Position numbers and translations under genes: made by a program
The notes under the pieces: model-generated
The model's database searches: none
What the model was told of the DNA's origin: nothing
Seen by the model: the letters and a program-made list of their open reading frames with translations, nothing else
Assembly: GCF_026967925.1 (NCBI RefSeq)
Contig: NZ_JAPVBI010000002.1
Coordinates: 859,628 to 923,627 of the forward strand
DNA length: 64,000 bases
Origin: Modestobacter sp. VKM Ac-2985
GTDB lineage: Bacteria > Actinomycetota > Actinomycetes > Mycobacteriales > Geodermatophilaceae
Direction: 5' to 3'
Part shown: positions 1 to 13,913 of the stretch, piece after piece
Layout of the letters: each line of letters opens with the position of its first letter
How positions within the stretch are numbered: position 1 is the stretch's first letter

Positions 1-2003
1 ACCCGTTCGGGTTCATCGAGACCCCGTACCGCAAGGTCGAGAACGGCACGGTCACCGACCAGATCGACTACCTCACCGCGGACGAGGAGGACCGCTTCGT
101 CGTCGCCCAGGCCAACTCGCCGCTGGACGCGACGGGCCGGTTCGCCGAGGACCTGGTCCTGGTCCGCACCAAGGGCGGCGAGACCACCGACCTCGCCCCG
201 GAGAACGTCGACTACATGGACGTCTCGCCGCGGCAGATGACCTCGGTCGCGACGGCGATGATCCCGTTCCTCGAGCACGACGACGCGAACCGGGCCCTGA
301 TGGGCGCGAACATGCAGCGTCAGGCGGTGCCGCTGCTGCGCAGCGAGGCGCCGCTGGTCGGCACCGGCATGGAGCTGCGTGCCGCCGTCGACGCCGGCGA
401 CGTCGTGGTGGCCGAGAAGGCCGGCGTGGTCGAGGACTCCACCGCCGACTACGTCACCGTGATGGCCGACGACGGGACCCGGCAGACGTACCGGCTGCTG
501 AAGTTCCAGCGCTCGAACCAGGGCACCTCGATCAACCAGAGCCCGGTGGTCGAGGAGGGCCAGCGGGTCGAGGTCGGTCAGGTCGTCGCCGACGGCCCGT
601 GCACCGACGAGGGCGAGATGGCGCTGGGCAAGAACCTGCTCGTCGCCTTCATGCCCTGGGAGGGTCACAACTACGAGGACGCGATCATCCTGTCGCAGCG
701 CCTCGTGCAGGACGACGTCCTGTCCTCGATCCACATCGAGGAGTTCGAGGTCGACGCCCGCGACACCAAGCTCGGTGCCGAGGAGATCACCCGGGACATC
801 CCGAACGTCTCCGAGGAGGTCCTCGCCGACCTCGACGAGCGCGGGATCATCCGGATCGGTGCCGAGGTCGTCCCCGGCGACATCCTCGTCGGCAAGGTCA
901 CGCCCAAGGGCGAGACCGAGCTGACCCCCGAGGAGCGGCTGCTGCGGGCGATCTTCGGTGAGAAGGCCCGCGAGGTGCGCGACACCAGCCTCAAGGTCAA
1001 GCACGGTGAGTCCGGCAAGGTCATCGGCGTCCGGGTCTTCTCCCGCGAGGACGGCGACGAGCTCCCCGCCGGCGTGAACGAGCTCATCCGGGTCTACGTG
1101 GCCCAGATGCGCAAGATCAGCGACGGCGACAAGCTGGCCGGCCGGCACGGGAACAAGGGCGTCATCTCCAAGATCCTCCCGCAGGAGGACATGCCGTTCC
1201 TCGAGGACGGCACCCCGGTCGACATCGTGCTCAACCCGCTGGGCGTGCCCGGTCGGATGAACGTCGGCCAGGTGCTGGAGATGCACCTCGGGTGGATCGC
1301 CAAGCAGGGCTGGGAGGTCGAGGGCACCCCGGAGTGGGCTGCGAAGCTGCCCGCCGCCGCCCGTCAGGCCGCTCCCGGCACCCGCACCGCGACCCCGGTG
1401 TTCGACGGCGCCAAGGAGGAGGAGCTCATCGGCCTGCTCGGCTCGACGACGCCGAACCGCAACGGCGACCGGATGGTCAAGGAGACCGGCAAGGCGCGGC
1501 TGTTCGACGGCCGCTCCGGGGAGCCCTTCCCCGAGCCGATCGCCGTGGGGTACGTCTACATCCTGAAGCTGCTGCACCTGGTGGACGACAAGATCCACGC
1601 CCGCTCCACCGGCCCGTACTCGATGATCACGCAGCAGCCGCTGGGTGGTAAGGCGCAGTTCGGTGGTCAGCGCTTCGGTGAGATGGAGTGCTGGGCGATG
1701 CAGGCCTACGGCGCCGCCTACGCGCTGCAGGAGCTCCTCACCATCAAGTCCGACGACATCCTCGGCCGCGTCAAGGTGTACGAGGCGATCGTCAAGGGCG
1801 AGAACATCCCGGAGCCGGGCATCCCGGAGTCCTTCAAGGTGCTGCTCAAGGAGCTCCAGTCGCTCTGCCTGAACGTGGAGGTCCTCTCCGGCGACGGGCA
1901 GGCGATCGAGCTGCGTGACACCGACGACGAGGTCTTCCGCGCCGCGGAGGAGCTGGGCATCGACCTCAGCCGTCGCGAGCCGTCGTCCGTCGAGGACGTC
2001 TGA
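1..2003 (+). CDS. rpoB: DNA-directed RNA polymerase subunit beta (3' part)
   Basis: This is the catalytic beta subunit of RNA polymerase, cut by the window edge. The frame is open from base 3 and about 667 C-terminal residues are present, against a usual actinobacterial length near 1,160. It begins at the [17 protein letters not shown] block, so the rifampicin region lies outside. Visible family blocks include [18 protein letters not shown] and the C-terminal clamp segment [20 protein letters not shown], which contacts beta'. It ends TGA and is followed by rpoC after 94 bp that hold a hairpin, the usual rpoBC arrangement. Confidence 0.98.
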   Translation, partial: PFGFIETPYRKVENGTVTDQIDYLTADEEDRFVVAQANSPLDATGRFAEDLVLVRTKGGETTDLAPENVDYMDVSPRQMTSVATAMIPFLEHDDANRALMGANMQRQAVPLLRSEAPLVGTGMELRAAVDAGDVVVAEKAGVVEDSTADYVTVMADDGTRQTYRLLKFQRSNQGTSINQSPVVEEGQRVEVGQVVADGPCTDEGEMALGKNLLVAFMPWEGHNYEDAIILSQRLVQDDVLSSIHIEEFEVDARDTKLGAEEITRDIPNVSEEVLADLDERGIIRIGAEVVPGDILVGKVTPKGETELTPEERLLRAIFGEKAREVRDTSLKVKHGESGKVIGVRVFSREDGDELPAGVNELIRVYVAQMRKISDGDKLAGRHGNKGVISKILPQEDMPFLEDGTPVDIVLNPLGVPGRMNVGQVLEMHLGWIAKQGWEVEGTPEWAAKLPAAARQAAPGTRTATPVFDGAKEEELIGLLGSTTPNRNGDRMVKETGKARLFDGRSGEPFPEPIAVGYVYILKLLHLVDDKIHARSTGPYSMITQQPLGGKAQFGGQRFGEMECWAMQAYGAAYALQELLTIKSDDILGRVKVYEAIVKGENIPEPGIPESFKVLLKELQSLCLNVEVLSGDGQAIELRDTDDEVFRAAEELGIDLSRREPSSVEDV

Positions 2004-2009
2004 TCGGCC

Positions 2010-2043
2010 GCCGGCCGGCCCTGAGCAGTCAGGGCCGGCCGGC
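2010..2043 (+). terminator. rpoB-rpoC intergenic hairpin
   Basis: A perfect 15-bp GC-rich stem with a GCAG loop starts 6 bases after the rpoB stop. There is no T-tract. Because rpoC must be read through it, it is more likely a partial terminator or an RNA-processing/stability element than a full stop. Confidence 0.6.
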
Positions 2044-2097
2044 ACCAACCCTCATCGACTAGAAGCGAAGAACTAGCCCCGGAAAGGGGTACATCGA

Positions 2098-5000
2098 GTG
2101 CTCGACGTCAACTTCTTCGACGAACTGCGCATCGGTCTGGCCAGCGGTGACGACATCCGCCAGTGGTCACACGGCGAGGTGAAGAAGCCCGAGACCATCA
2201 ACTACCGCACTCTCCGTCCGGAGAAGGACGGTCTGTTCTGCGAGAAGATCTTCGGTCCCACCCGGGACTGGGAGTGCTACTGCGGGAAGTACAAGCGGGT
2301 CCGCTTCAAGGGCATCATCTGCGAGCGCTGCGGCGTCGAGGTCACTCGCGCCAAGGTGCGTCGTGAGCGGATGGGCCACATCGAGCTGGCCGCCCCGGTC
2401 ACCCACATCTGGTTCTTCAAGGGCGTTCCCTCGCGCCTGGGCTACCTGCTGGACCTGGCGCCCAAGGACCTCGAGAAGATCATCTACTTCGCTGCGTACA
2501 TGATCACCTCTGTCGACGACGAGGCGCGTCACCGCGACCTGCCGACCGTCGAGGCCGAGATCAGCGCCGAGAAGTCCAACCTCGAGGGTCGCCGCGACGC
2601 CGACGTGGAGGCCCGCCAGCAGAAGCTGGAGGCCGACCTCGCCGAGCTCGAGGCCGAGGGTGCCAAGTCCGACGTGCGCCGCAAGGTGCGCGAGGGCGGC
2701 GAGCGCGAGATGCGCCAGCTGCGCGACCGGGCCCAGCGGGAGATCGACCGCCTCGAAGAGGTGATGGACACCTTCCGCAAGCTCGAGGTGAAGCAGCTCA
2801 TCGCCGACGAGGGCCTCTACCGCGAGCTGCGCGACCGCTTCGGTGAGTACTTCGAGGGCGGCATGGGCGCTGCGGCGCTGCAGAAGCTGCTCGCCGGCTT
2901 CGACCTCGACGCCGAGGCCATCTCGCTGCGCGAGACCATCCGCAGCGGCAAGGGCCAGCGCAAGCTGCGGGCGCTCAAGCGGCTGAAGGTCGTCGCGGCG
3001 TTCCAGCAGACCCAGAACTCGCCGATGGGCATGGTGCTGGACTGCGTGCCGGTGATCCCGCCGGACCTGCGCCCCATGGTGCAGCTGGACGGTGGCCGCT
3101 TCGCGACCAGCGACATGAACGACCTGTACCGCCGGGTGATCAACCGGAACAACCGGCTCAAGCGTCTGCTCGACCTGGGTGCGCCGGAGATCATCGTCAA
3201 CAACGAGAAGCGGATGCTCCAGGAGTCCGTGGACGCGCTGTTCGACAACGGCCGTCGTGGTCGGCCGGTCACCGGACCGGGCAACCGTCCGCTGAAGTCC
3301 CTGAGCGACCTGCTCAAGGGCAAGCAGGGTCGTTTCCGGCAGAACCTGCTGGGCAAGCGCGTCGACTACTCCGGCCGTTCGGTCATCGTCGTCGGCCCGC
3401 AGCTGAAGCTGCACCAGTGCGGTCTGCCCAAGCAGATGGCGCTGGAGCTGTTCAAGCCGTTCGTGATGAAGCGGCTGGTGGACCTGAACCACGCGCAGAA
3501 CATCAAGTCCGCCAAGCGGATGGTGGAGCGCGCGCGGCCGGTCGTGTGGGACGTCCTCGAAGAGGTCATCACCGAGCACCCGGTGCTGCTGAACCGGGCG
3601 CCGACCCTGCACCGTCTGGGCATCCAGGCCTTCGAGCCCCAGCTGGTCGAGGGCAAGGCCATCCAGATCCACCCGCTGGTCTGCACCGCGTTCAACGCCG
3701 ACTTCGACGGTGACCAGATGGCGGTGCACCTGCCGCTGTCCGCCGAGGCGCAGGCCGAGGCCCGCATCCTCATGCTGTCCAGCAACAACATCCTGAGCCC
3801 GGCCGATGGTCGCCCGATCACCGCGCCGACCCAGGACATGGTGCTGGGCCTCTACCACCTGACCTCCCTTTCCGGGACGGTCGAGGTGCCCGAGGGCGAG
3901 CGGCCGAAGTCCTACTCCACGACCGCCGAGGCCGTCATGGCCTTCGACAAGGGCGCGCTCGGGCTGCAGGAGCGGGTCCTCATCCGCCTCGACGAGGTCT
4001 TCGGCGTCGACAGCGGCCCGAACGACCCGTGGGAGGCCCCCGAGGGCTGGGAGCCGGGTCAGCCGGCCCTCGTCTCCACCAGCCTGGGCCGGGTCCTCTT
4101 CAACGAGGCCCTGCCGGAGGACTACCGGTTCGTCAACTACCAGGTGCCGAAGAAGGCGCTGGGCGCGATCGTCAACGACCTCGCCGAGCGCTACCCGAAG
4201 GTGCAGGTGGCGGCGACGCTGGACGCCCTCAAGTCGGCCGGGTTCCGCTGGGCGACCCGTTCGGGCGTGACGATCGCGATCGACGACGTCGTCACCCCGC
4301 CGGTGAAGGCCGCGATCCTGGAGCGGCACGAGGACGAGGCCCGCAAGATCGAGCGTCAGTACGAGCGCGGCGTCATCACCGACGCCGAGCGTCGTTCCGA
4401 GCTCATCGAGATCTGGACGCGGGCACGCGCCGAGGTCAGCCAGGCGATGGTCGACAACTTCCCGACCACCAACCCGGTCTGGGTCATGGTCAACTCCGGC
4501 GCTCGCGGCAACATGATGCAGATCAGCCAGATCGCCGGCATGCGTGGCCTGGTGGCCAACCCGAAGGGCGAGATCATCCCGCGGCCGATCAAGGCCAACT
4601 TCCGGGAGGGTCTGTCGGTGCTGGAGTACTTCATCTCCACGCACGGTGCCCGCAAGGGCCTGGCCGACACCGCGCTGCGGACCGCCGACTCCGGGTACCT
4701 CACCCGCCGTCTGGTCGACGTCTCGCAGGACGTCATCATCCGCGAGGAGGACTGCGGCACCGAGCGCGGCGTGATCATGCCGATCGGCACCGTGGTGGAC
4801 GGCACGGTCATCCGTGACGCCCACGTGGAGACCAGCGTCTACGCCCGCGCGCTGGCCGCCGACGTGGTCGCTGCCGACGGCACCCAGATCGCCCCGGCCG
4901 GGGCGGACCTGGGCGACGTGCTGATCGCTCAGCTCGTCGACGCCGGTGTCGCCGAGGTCAAGGTGCGCTGCGTGCTCACCTGCGAGTCGCTGCTGGGCAC

Positions 5001-5997
5001 CTGCGCCACCTGCTACGGCCGGTCGCTGGCGTCGGGCAAGCTCGTGGACGTCGGCGAGGCGGTCGGCATCATCGCCGCCCAGTCGATCGGTGAGCCCGGT
5101 ACGCAGCTGACCATGCGCACCTTCCACACCGGTGGTGTGGCCGGTGCCGACATCACCCACGGCCTGCCGCGTGTGGTCGAGCTCTTCGAGGCCCGCGTCC
5201 CCAAGGGCAAGGCCCCGATCGCCGAGCTGGCCGGCACCGTCCGGATCGAGGACGGCGACCAGTTCCGCAAGCTCACCATCACCCCGGACGACGGGTCCGA
5301 GGAGGTCGTCTACGACAAGCTGTCGCGTCGCTCGCGGCTGCGGGTCGAGGACGGCGGGCACGTCGAGGTCGGCGAGCAGCTGACCGAGGGTGCGGTCGAC
5401 CCGCACGAGGTGCTGCGGATCATGGGCCCGCGTGAGGTGCAGCTGCACCTGGTGCGCGAGGTCCAGGAGGTCTACCGCAGCCAGGGCGTGTCGATCCACG
5501 ACAAGCACATCGAGGTGATCATCCGCCAGATGCTGAAGCGGGTGACCATCATCGACTCGGGTGCGACGGAGTTCCTGCCCGGTGCGCTGGTCGAGCGGAC
5601 CCTGTTCGAGACGGAGAACCGTCGGGTGGTCGCCGAAGGTGGCGAGCCGGCCTCGGCCCGTCCGGTGCTGATGGGGATCACCAAGGCGTCGCTGGCGACG
5701 GAGTCGTGGCTGTCGGCCGCCTCCTTCCAGGAGACGACCAAGGTGCTCACCGACGCCGCCATCCAGGGCAAGAGCGACAGCCTGCTCGGGCTCAAGGAGA
5801 ACGTGATCATCGGGAAGCTGATCCCGGCCGGCACCGGCATCAGCCGCTACCGGAACATCACGGTCGAGCCCACCGAGGAGGCGCGCGCCGCCGTCTACAC
5901 CATGGCCGGCTACGACGACGGGCAGTACTACAGCCCGGACGTCTTCGGTCAGGGCACGGGCGAGGCCGTCCGGCTCGAGGAGTACGACTGGCGCTGA
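2098..5997 (+). CDS. rpoC: DNA-directed RNA polymerase subunit beta'
   Basis: Largest RNA polymerase subunit, 1,299 residues, full length for actinobacteria. It starts at GTG with an AAAGGGG-type ribosome site upstream, giving the family start [13 protein letters not shown]. The N-terminal zinc ribbon is [18 protein letters not shown] (about residues 60-78). The Mg-binding [12 protein letters not shown] motif lies near residues 533-544. The second zinc site is [16 protein letters not shown] charged, coiled-coil-like actinobacterial insert (about residues 140-220) follows the zinc ribbon. Last gene of the rpoBC unit, ended by a strong hairpin. Confidence 0.99.
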   Translation: MLDVNFFDELRIGLASGDDIRQWSHGEVKKPETINYRTLRPEKDGLFCEKIFGPTRDWECYCGKYKRVRFKGIICERCGVEVTRAKVRRERMGHIELAAPVTHIWFFKGVPSRLGYLLDLAPKDLEKIIYFAAYMITSVDDEARHRDLPTVEAEISAEKSNLEGRRDADVEARQQKLEADLAELEAEGAKSDVRRKVREGGEREMRQLRDRAQREIDRLEEVMDTFRKLEVKQLIADEGLYRELRDRFGEYFEGGMGAAALQKLLAGFDLDAEAISLRETIRSGKGQRKLRALKRLKVVAAFQQTQNSPMGMVLDCVPVIPPDLRPMVQLDGGRFATSDMNDLYRRVINRNNRLKRLLDLGAPEIIVNNEKRMLQESVDALFDNGRRGRPVTGPGNRPLKSLSDLLKGKQGRFRQNLLGKRVDYSGRSVIVVGPQLKLHQCGLPKQMALELFKPFVMKRLVDLNHAQNIKSAKRMVERARPVVWDVLEEVITEHPVLLNRAPTLHRLGIQAFEPQLVEGKAIQIHPLVCTAFNADFDGDQMAVHLPLSAEAQAEARILMLSSNNILSPADGRPITAPTQDMVLGLYHLTSLSGTVEVPEGERPKSYSTTAEAVMAFDKGALGLQERVLIRLDEVFGVDSGPNDPWEAPEGWEPGQPALVSTSLGRVLFNEALPEDYRFVNYQVPKKALGAIVNDLAERYPKVQVAATLDALKSAGFRWATRSGVTIAIDDVVTPPVKAAILERHEDEARKIERQYERGVITDAERRSELIEIWTRARAEVSQAMVDNFPTTNPVWVMVNSGARGNMMQISQIAGMRGLVANPKGEIIPRPIKANFREGLSVLEYFISTHGARKGLADTALRTADSGYLTRRLVDVSQDVIIREEDCGTERGVIMPIGTVVDGTVIRDAHVETSVYARALAADVVAADGTQIAPAGADLGDVLIAQLVDAGVAEVKVRCVLTCESLLGTCATCYGRSLASGKLVDVGEAVGIIAAQSIGEPGTQLTMRTFHTGGVAGADITHGLPRVVELFEARVPKGKAPIAELAGTVRIEDGDQFRKLTITPDDGSEEVVYDKLSRRSRLRVEDGGHVEVGEQLTEGAVDPHEVLRIMGPREVQLHLVREVQEVYRSQGVSIHDKHIEVIIRQMLKRVTIIDSGATEFLPGALVERTLFETENRRVVAEGGEPASARPVLMGITKASLATESWLSAASFQETTKVLTDAAIQGKSDSLLGLKENVIIGKLIPAGTGISRYRNITVEPTEEARAAVYTMAGYDDGQYYSPDVFGQGTGEAVRLEEYDWR

Positions 5998-6016
5998 TGC
6001 GCTGAGTGAGTGACAG

Positions 6017-6052
6017 AGAGGCCCCGCACGCCAGCCGGCGTGCGGGGCCTCT
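6017..6052. terminator. rpoC bidirectional terminator
   Basis: Perfect 16-bp inverted repeat with a 4-base AGCC loop, followed by CTTCG rather than a T-run. It lies between the convergent ends of rpoC and the minus-strand oxidoreductase gene, so it can serve both strands. Confidence 0.85.
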
Positions 6053-6108
6053 CTTCGTCCTGCCGCGTCACGTGACGCAAGGAGCCAGGGGTTCCGGCCT
6101 GCGGGGGC

Positions 6109-7149
6109 TCAGCCGGCCAGGCGGCGCATCGTCTCGACGGTGCGGAGTCGGCCCTCGCGGCTGTCGTCGAGGGGCTGCAGGTTCAGCGTGGTCACCCCGG
6201 CCTCCGCGAACGCCGCGATCCGCTCCGCCACGTAGGACTCCGACCCGATGAGGGACGTCGCCCGCACCAGGTCCTCCGGGACGGCGGCGGCCGCCTCGTC
6301 CTTCCGTCCGGCCAGGTACAGCTCCTGGATGGCCTCGGCCTCGGCCTCGTAGCCGTACCGGCGGGCCAGGTCGTTGTAGAAGTTCTTCCCCTTGGCGCCC
6401 ATGCCGCCGACGTACAGCGCGATCCCCGGCCGCACTGCCTCCACCAGGTGGTCGACGTCCTCGCCGATCGCCACCGGCACCCCGACGACGACGTCGAGCT
6501 CACCCAGCGACGGGTCCCGCTTGGCCCTGCCCGCTTCGAGCGAGGCCCCCCACACGTCGGCCGCGCGCTCGGGGTGGAAGAAGATCGGCTCCCACTTCTC
6601 CGCGATCTCCGCGGCGAGCTCGACGTTCTTCGGGCCGAGGGCGGCCAGGAGCACCGGGATCTGCGGCCGGACCGGGGTGTTGATCAGCTTCAGCGGCTTG
6701 CCGAGGCCGGTGCCCTGGTCGGCTGGGAGCGGCACCTGGTACTTCTTGCCGTCGTGCTCCAGCCGCTCGCGGCGCCACACCTGGCGGCAGATCTCCACGA
6801 TCTCGCGGGTCCGCTGCAGCGGGGCGTCGTACGGCAACCCGTGCCACCCCTCGATGACCTGGGGGCCCGAGGCGCCGAGCCCGAGGGTGAACCGGCCACC
6901 GGACACGAAGTCCAGGCCGGCCGCGGTCATCGCGATCAGCGCAGGAGTGCGGCTGTAGATGGGCAGGATGCCGCTCATCAGCTCGACCCGGTCGGTCACG
7001 GCCGCGAGATAGCCCAACTGGCTCACCGCGTCGAACGTGTACACCTCCGCGCACATCGCGACGTCGAGCCCGGCCGACTCCAGGTCGCGGATCTCCTCCG
7101 CGGTCTGCTTGAAGTCACCGGCGTAGCTGGCCTGGATCCCGATGCGCAC
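6109..7149 (-). CDS. LLM-class (F420-type) flavin/F420-dependent oxidoreductase
   Basis: 346-residue member of the luciferase-like monooxygenase superfamily (single TIM barrel). The N-terminus MRIGIQASYAGDF and the segments GGRFTLGLGASGPQVIEGWHG and PIFFHPERA are typical of actinobacterial LLM proteins, which mostly use deazaflavin F420 as hydride carrier. The substrate cannot be read from sequence. It is convergent with rpoC and shares its terminator. A separate small gene lies 88 bp upstream on the same strand. No signal peptide or membrane segment is seen, so it should be cytosolic. Confidence 0.85.
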   Translation of the reverse strand: MRIGIQASYAGDFKQTAEEIRDLESAGLDVAMCAEVYTFDAVSQLGYLAAVTDRVELMSGILPIYSRTPALIAMTAAGLDFVSGGRFTLGLGASGPQVIEGWHGLPYDAPLQRTREIVEICRQVWRRERLEHDGKKYQVPLPADQGTGLGKPLKLINTPVRPQIPVLLAALGPKNVELAAEIAEKWEPIFFHPERAADVWGASLEAGRAKRDPSLGELDVVVGVPVAIGEDVDHLVEAVRPGIALYVGGMGAKGKNFYNDLARRYGYEAEAEAIQELYLAGRKDEAAAAVPEDLVRATSLIGSESYVAERIAAFAEAGVTTLNLQPLDDSREGRLRTVETMRRLAG

Positions 7150-7237
7150 GCGCCCTCCTCGGCGTTTGCGGCACCCTCGTCGGTGCCACGTGCCGCGACG
7201 GTAACGGCCGGGCGGGGGCGTCGGGACCCGGGGCGGC

Positions 7238-7453
7238 TCAGAGTGCGCGGACGGTTCCGATCACGTGGGTGACGACCCGCACGCCGTCGACGTCGGCCGG
7301 GACCCGGGCGCCAGCGCCCGGCTCGGCCAGGTCGACCCGGACCACGTACTCGGCGGCCTGCCGCGCGAGCCCGACCCCGGCGACACCGGGGTCGGAGGCG
7401 AAGCGGGAGGCCAGCGCGTCCTTGGCGGCCCGGGCGGAGGCGCGGTCGGTCAT
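7238..7453 (-). CDS. Small protein resembling the N-terminal domain of the adjacent protease
   Basis: 71-residue protein with a short Ala/Arg helix, then a beta-rich stretch (VAGVGLAR..YVVRVDLAEP..VTHVIGTVRAL). The same pattern occurs near residues 35-90 of the neighbouring trypsin-like protease ([26 protein letters not shown]), so I read the two as homologous modules. It could be a stand-alone pro-domain, chaperone or inhibitor of the protease; that role is inference. ATG start. It lies 92 bp downstream of the protease gene on the same strand, so cotranscription is plausible. Confidence 0.65.
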   Translation of the reverse strand: MTDRASARAAKDALASRFASDPGVAGVGLARQAAEYVVRVDLAEPGAGARVPADVDGVRVVTHVIGTVRAL

Positions 7454-7545
7454 GTCCCCATGGTGCCCCTCGCCGCGGGATCAGGACAGGGCAACGGCCG
7501 TCGGTGCCCTCCGTCCGGGGTCCCCCGGCTCGCGTGCTCCGTGAC

Positions 7546-8526
7546 TCAGCCTGCGAACCACTCGACGTCGAGCTCGCGCAGCACGGTGGCCATCGGGTTG
7601 GCGAACGTGACGCCGCCACCGGCGCTGCCGCCGGTGGTGGACCCGGCGAACAGCAGCCCCAGTGGCGCACGGTCCCGGCTGCGCCAGATCACCGACCCGC
7701 TGTCGCCGCCGGCGCTGAAGCCACCGGTGAGGCCCTCGATCTCCACCTGGTCGTCGAACGTGTGCACGACGTCGTCGTACTGCACGCCGACGCCGTCCAC
7801 CTCGACGGCGGTGATCCGTCCGTGGGTGTGGCCGGTGGTGCGCCCCACCTTCTCCACCAGTTCGTCGGGGTCGGTCTCGTCGGCGGCCGCCACCGCGGCA
7901 GAGAGCGGGCCCCCGGGGTAGGCGGTGGGATCGGCGGCCATGCCCGGGTCCAGGGCGGCGACCGCGGCGTCGACGAGGTTCCCCGGCTGGCTCCTGAACC
8001 GGACGAAGGAGGTCAGCCCACCGATGCGGTCGGTCTCGAGACCGCCGTCGGCGACACCTGGCTGCAGCACCGGGTCCCCCTCCGTGGCCGCGTCGCTGTT
8101 GGCCAGCACGTGGTTGTTGCTCAGCACCAGCAGCTCGCCGGCGCCGGCGCGCCGGACGAACCCGCCGAGGGTCCCGGCGGTGACGTCCCGATGGCTGATC
8201 GACGCCCCCGGCCGCAACGGACGGCCGCGCCGCCGCAGCTCCTCGGGGGTGGGGGAGCGCAGCGGCCGGACCGGTCCGATGACCCGGACGTCGACCTCGT
8301 CCCGGGCGCCGGCGTCCAGGCCGGCGAGCACCACCTCGGCGTCGGCCGGCTCGATCAACCGGATCGCCAGGTGCACCTGGCCCCCGGCGACCGGGGTCAG
8401 GCCCAGGGCGATCCCGCTCCACCGGGAAGGCCCGTCGACCGAGCTGGCGACGACGCTGGACGGCGGCACCTCGCTCAGCCGCTTGGACAGCCGGGCCTTC
8501 AGTTCGCGGGCGTTGTCGGGGAGCAC
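7546..8526 (-). CDS. Trypsin-like (S1-type) serine protease
   Basis: 326-residue protease starting at GTG, with GGAGG five bases upstream. The frame stays open to 8787, but that extra stretch is Cys/Arg/Pro-rich noise. An N-terminal module (about residues 1-95) is followed by a chymotrypsin fold: His in LSNNHVLAN (near 140), Asp in NLVDAAVAALD, and nucleophile Ser in GDSGSVIW (near 276). No signal peptide is evident. It resembles intracellular actinobacterial proteases related to plant NAL1; that family link is tentative. Substrate unknown. The 71-residue gene downstream carries a copy of its N-terminal module. Confidence 0.8.
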   Translation of the reverse strand: MLPDNARELKARLSKRLSEVPPSSVVASSVDGPSRWSGIALGLTPVAGGQVHLAIRLIEPADAEVVLAGLDAGARDEVDVRVIGPVRPLRSPTPEELRRRGRPLRPGASISHRDVTAGTLGGFVRRAGAGELLVLSNNHVLANSDAATEGDPVLQPGVADGGLETDRIGGLTSFVRFRSQPGNLVDAAVAALDPGMAADPTAYPGGPLSAAVAAADETDPDELVEKVGRTTGHTHGRITAVEVDGVGVQYDDVVHTFDDQVEIEGLTGGFSAGGDSGSVIWRSRDRAPLGLLFAGSTTGGSAGGGVTFANPMATVLRELDVEWFAG

Positions 8527-9154
8527 GGCTACCTCCGGGCGGCAGGGGCACCAAGGACTGGGTGCAGGACGTGAGCAGGTCAGCACCGACCGTAGGGCGG
8601 GAGTCCGACAGAAGCGACGTGGACGATCGGCGCCGGTCCACGGTGGCGGTGCGCCTGCCCGCCGCCGTCCGATTCCGGTACGTTGCCGGCACGACCCCTC
8701 GGGCAGCTGCCTGCAGCGCCCGGGAATGTGCCCGGTACACCGCCAGTTGGTGCAGGACGGACCGGCTGACCCCGGTGCGCAGCCCACATGTCGACCCGGC
8801 TTTGACCGGTCCGGCAGGGCCGGGTACTGTGGTCAGCTGTGCCCAGGATGACTGGGCCTGCTCCCGTTCGCGGTGCACCTGGGTGTCCATCGGTCCTCGG
8901 ACCGACCGGATGCCAGGGGCCACTCCCGTCACCGACGGGGCCCACTGCAAGGTGGTGTGGTCGGTGCCGAGTCGCGAGGGGCGATGAGTCCGGTTCGATC
9001 AACTGGCCGGTTCTCGCGCAGGGCGACACGCCCGAACGCGGGGGTCGGAGGGTGGGTCGCGGGCAGACTCGAGAGGGCCGGGCGACCGGGCACACCACAG
9101 CAGTGCACCACATCCACAGCACGACCCAGCGCAGGCAGGAGATCCAGGCCACCC
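8527..9154. other. Long non-coding gap and leader of the str operon
   Basis: These 628 bases separate the minus-strand protease from rpsL. I see no credible gene on either strand; open frames here are Arg/Pro/Ser-rich shadows. The right half holds a promoter (8802-8830), which implies a leader of roughly 320 nt before rpsL. The left half must hold the protease promoter, which I could not place. Confidence 0.6.
8802..8830 (+). promoter_or_regulatory. Housekeeping promoter for rpsL-rpsG-fusA-tuf
   Basis: TTGACC (8802-8807), a 17-base spacer and TACTGT (8825-8830) match the primary sigma factor consensus well. It is the best such match in the gap and points at rpsL. Confidence 0.6.
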
Positions 9155-9529
9155 ATGCCCACGATCCAGCAGCTGGTCCGCAAGGGCCGCGAGGACAAGG
9201 TCGAGAAGACCAAGACCCCGGCGTTGAAGGGATCCCCTCAGCGCCGCGGCGTGTGCACGCGCGTCTACACGACGACGCCGAAGAAGCCGAACTCGGCGCT
9301 GCGCAAGGTCGCTCGCGTCCGCCTCACCAGTGGCGTCGAGGTGACCGCCTACATCCCGGGCGTCGGCCACAACCTGCAGGAGCACTCCATGGTGCTCGTG
9401 CGCGGCGGCCGGGTGAAGGACCTCCCCGGCGTCCGGTACAAGATCATTCGCGGCTCGCTGGACACCCAGGGCGTCCGCGGCCGCAAGCAGGCTCGCAGCC
9501 GCTACGGCGCGAAGAAGGAGAAGAGCTAA
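9155..9529 (+). CDS. rpsL: 30S ribosomal protein S12
   Basis: 124 residues, the usual length. S12 sits at the decoding centre and contributes to translational accuracy. [12 protein letters not shown] opens the protein, and the decoding loops [14 protein letters not shown] and [15 protein letters not shown] are intact, with wild-type lysines at 43 and 88. First gene of the str operon. Its TAA stop overlaps the ATG of rpsG by one base (TAATG), which implies translational coupling. Confidence 0.99.
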   Translation: MPTIQQLVRKGREDKVEKTKTPALKGSPQRRGVCTRVYTTTPKKPNSALRKVARVRLTSGVEVTAYIPGVGHNLQEHSMVLVRGGRVKDLPGVRYKIIRGSLDTQGVRGRKQARSRYGAKKEKS

Positions 9530-9999
9530 TGCCGCGCAAGGGCCCCGCGCCGAAGCGTCCGCTCGTCGCCGACCCGGTCTACCAGTCCCAGCTGGTCACC
9601 CAGCTGGTGAACAAGGTGCTCGTCGACGGCAAGCGCTCCATCGCCGAGGCGATCGTCTACGGCGCCCTCGAGGGCGTCCGGGCGAAGAACGACACCGACC
9701 CGGTCGTCACGCTCAAGCGTGCGCTGGACAACGTGAAGCCCGCCCTCGAGGTGCGCAGCCGCCGCGTCGGTGGTGCCACGTACCAGGTGCCGATCGAGGT
9801 CCGCCCCTCGCGCAGCACCACCCTCGGCCTGCGCTGGCTCATCCAGTACAGCCGGGCGCGCCGTGAGAAGACGATGACCGAGCGCCTCATGAACGAGCTG
9901 CTGGACGCCAGCAACGGTCTCGGTGCCGCGGTCAAGCGCCGCGAGGACACGCACAAGATGGCCGAGTCGAACAAGGCCTTCGCGCACTACCGCTGGTGA
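9529..9999 (+). CDS. rpsG: 30S ribosomal protein S7
   Basis: 156 residues, standard length. S7 nucleates assembly of the 30S head by binding 16S rRNA near the E site. It starts [10 protein letters not shown] and ends NKAFAHYRW, both conserved. It has no ribosome site of its own beyond the GAAGGAGAAG at the rpsL end, and overlaps the rpsL stop by one base. Confidence 0.99.
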   Translation: MPRKGPAPKRPLVADPVYQSQLVTQLVNKVLVDGKRSIAEAIVYGALEGVRAKNDTDPVVTLKRALDNVKPALEVRSRRVGGATYQVPIEVRPSRSTTLGLRWLIQYSRARREKTMTERLMNELLDASNGLGAAVKRREDTHKMAESNKAFAHYRW

Positions 10000-10024
10000 C
10001 GACAGTCCCTCAGCAGCCGCTGCC

Positions 10025-10057
10025 CGCGGTGGACCCGGGCGACCCCCGGGCACCGCG
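10025..10057 (+). promoter_or_regulatory. rpsG-fusA intergenic hairpin
   Basis: Two stacked stems (7 bp outer, 6 bp CCCGGG inner) with a GA bulge on the left arm and a 5-base loop. No T-tract. It lies inside an operon, so it is probably a processing or attenuation element. Confidence 0.45.
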
Positions 10058-10086
10058 CACGGACGAGAACGAAGAGGAGTGACGTA

Positions 10087-12186
<2,100 letters not shown>

Positions 12187-12192
12187 CGGGAC

Positions 12193-12219
12193 GGCGGGCC
12201 CGGGTACCCCGGGCCCGCC
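12193..12219 (+). terminator. fusA-tuf intergenic hairpin
   Basis: Perfect 12-bp stem with a TAC loop, entirely G/C in the stem and without a T-tract. It begins six bases after the fusA stop and may adjust the large excess of EF-Tu over EF-G. Confidence 0.5.
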
Positions 12220-12280
12220 CCCCGAGCACGGACCACCCCAGACACGAGCACGACTGCGAAGACACGGAGAGAGGATCCCA

Positions 12281-13474
<1,194 letters not shown>

Positions 13475-13478
13475 CACC

Positions 13479-13536
13479 CTGACGGGCGGCGGCCGGTTCG
13501 GCCGCCGCCCGTCAGCCGGGTCGGGACACCCGACCC
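13479..13536 (+). terminator. tuf terminator, tandem hairpins
   Basis: A perfect 16-bp stem with a 5-base GGTTC loop (13479-13515) is followed at once by a second 8-bp stem with an ACA loop (13518-13536). They lie 4 bases after the tuf stop and separate the str and S10 transcripts. Confidence 0.75.
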
Positions 13537-13593
13537 AGGGTCAGCAGACCCACTTGTACTTTCACAACCGATCGGCAGGAGCGAAGACAACCG

Positions 13594-13899
13594 ATGGCGG
13601 GACAGAAGATCCGCATCCGGCTGAAGGCCTACGACCACGAGGCGATCGATGCCTCGGCTCGGCGCATCGTGGACACGGTGACGAAGACCGGAGCGCGCGT
13701 CGTCGGCCCAGTGCCGCTGCCGACGGAGAAGAACGTGTACTGCGTCATCCGCTCGCCGCACAAGTACAAGGACTCGCGCGAGCACTTCGAGATGCGTACG
13801 CACAAGCGGCTCATCGACATCCTCGACCCGACGCCGAAGACGGTCGACGCGCTCATGCGCATCGACCTGCCGGCCTCGGTCGACGTCAACATCCAGTAA
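13594..13899 (+). CDS. rpsJ: 30S ribosomal protein S10
   Basis: 101 residues. S10 binds the 30S head; free S10 also joins NusB in antitermination. It starts [16 protein letters not shown] and contains [18 protein letters not shown] and the RTHKRLIDI block, all conserved. First gene of the S10 operon, with a GCAGGAG ribosome site. The 57 bp between the tuf hairpins and the start should hold the operon promoter, but no convincing -35/-10 pair stands out. Confidence 0.99.
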   Translation: MAGQKIRIRLKAYDHEAIDASARRIVDTVTKTGARVVGPVPLPTEKNVYCVIRSPHKYKDSREHFEMRTHKRLIDILDPTPKTVDALMRIDLPASVDVNIQ

Positions 13900-13913
13900 G
13901 GGCTGTCCCAGAC

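Noticed and set aside
2167..5508. 1,113-codon open frame antisense to rpoC
   Set aside because: Mirror of rpoC third-position G/C bias; composition is Ala/Leu/Val/Asp/His-skewed and no family is recognisable.
8527..8787. N-terminal extension of the serine protease
   Set aside because: Cys/Arg/Pro-rich and without homology; GTG 8526 has GGAGG at the right distance.
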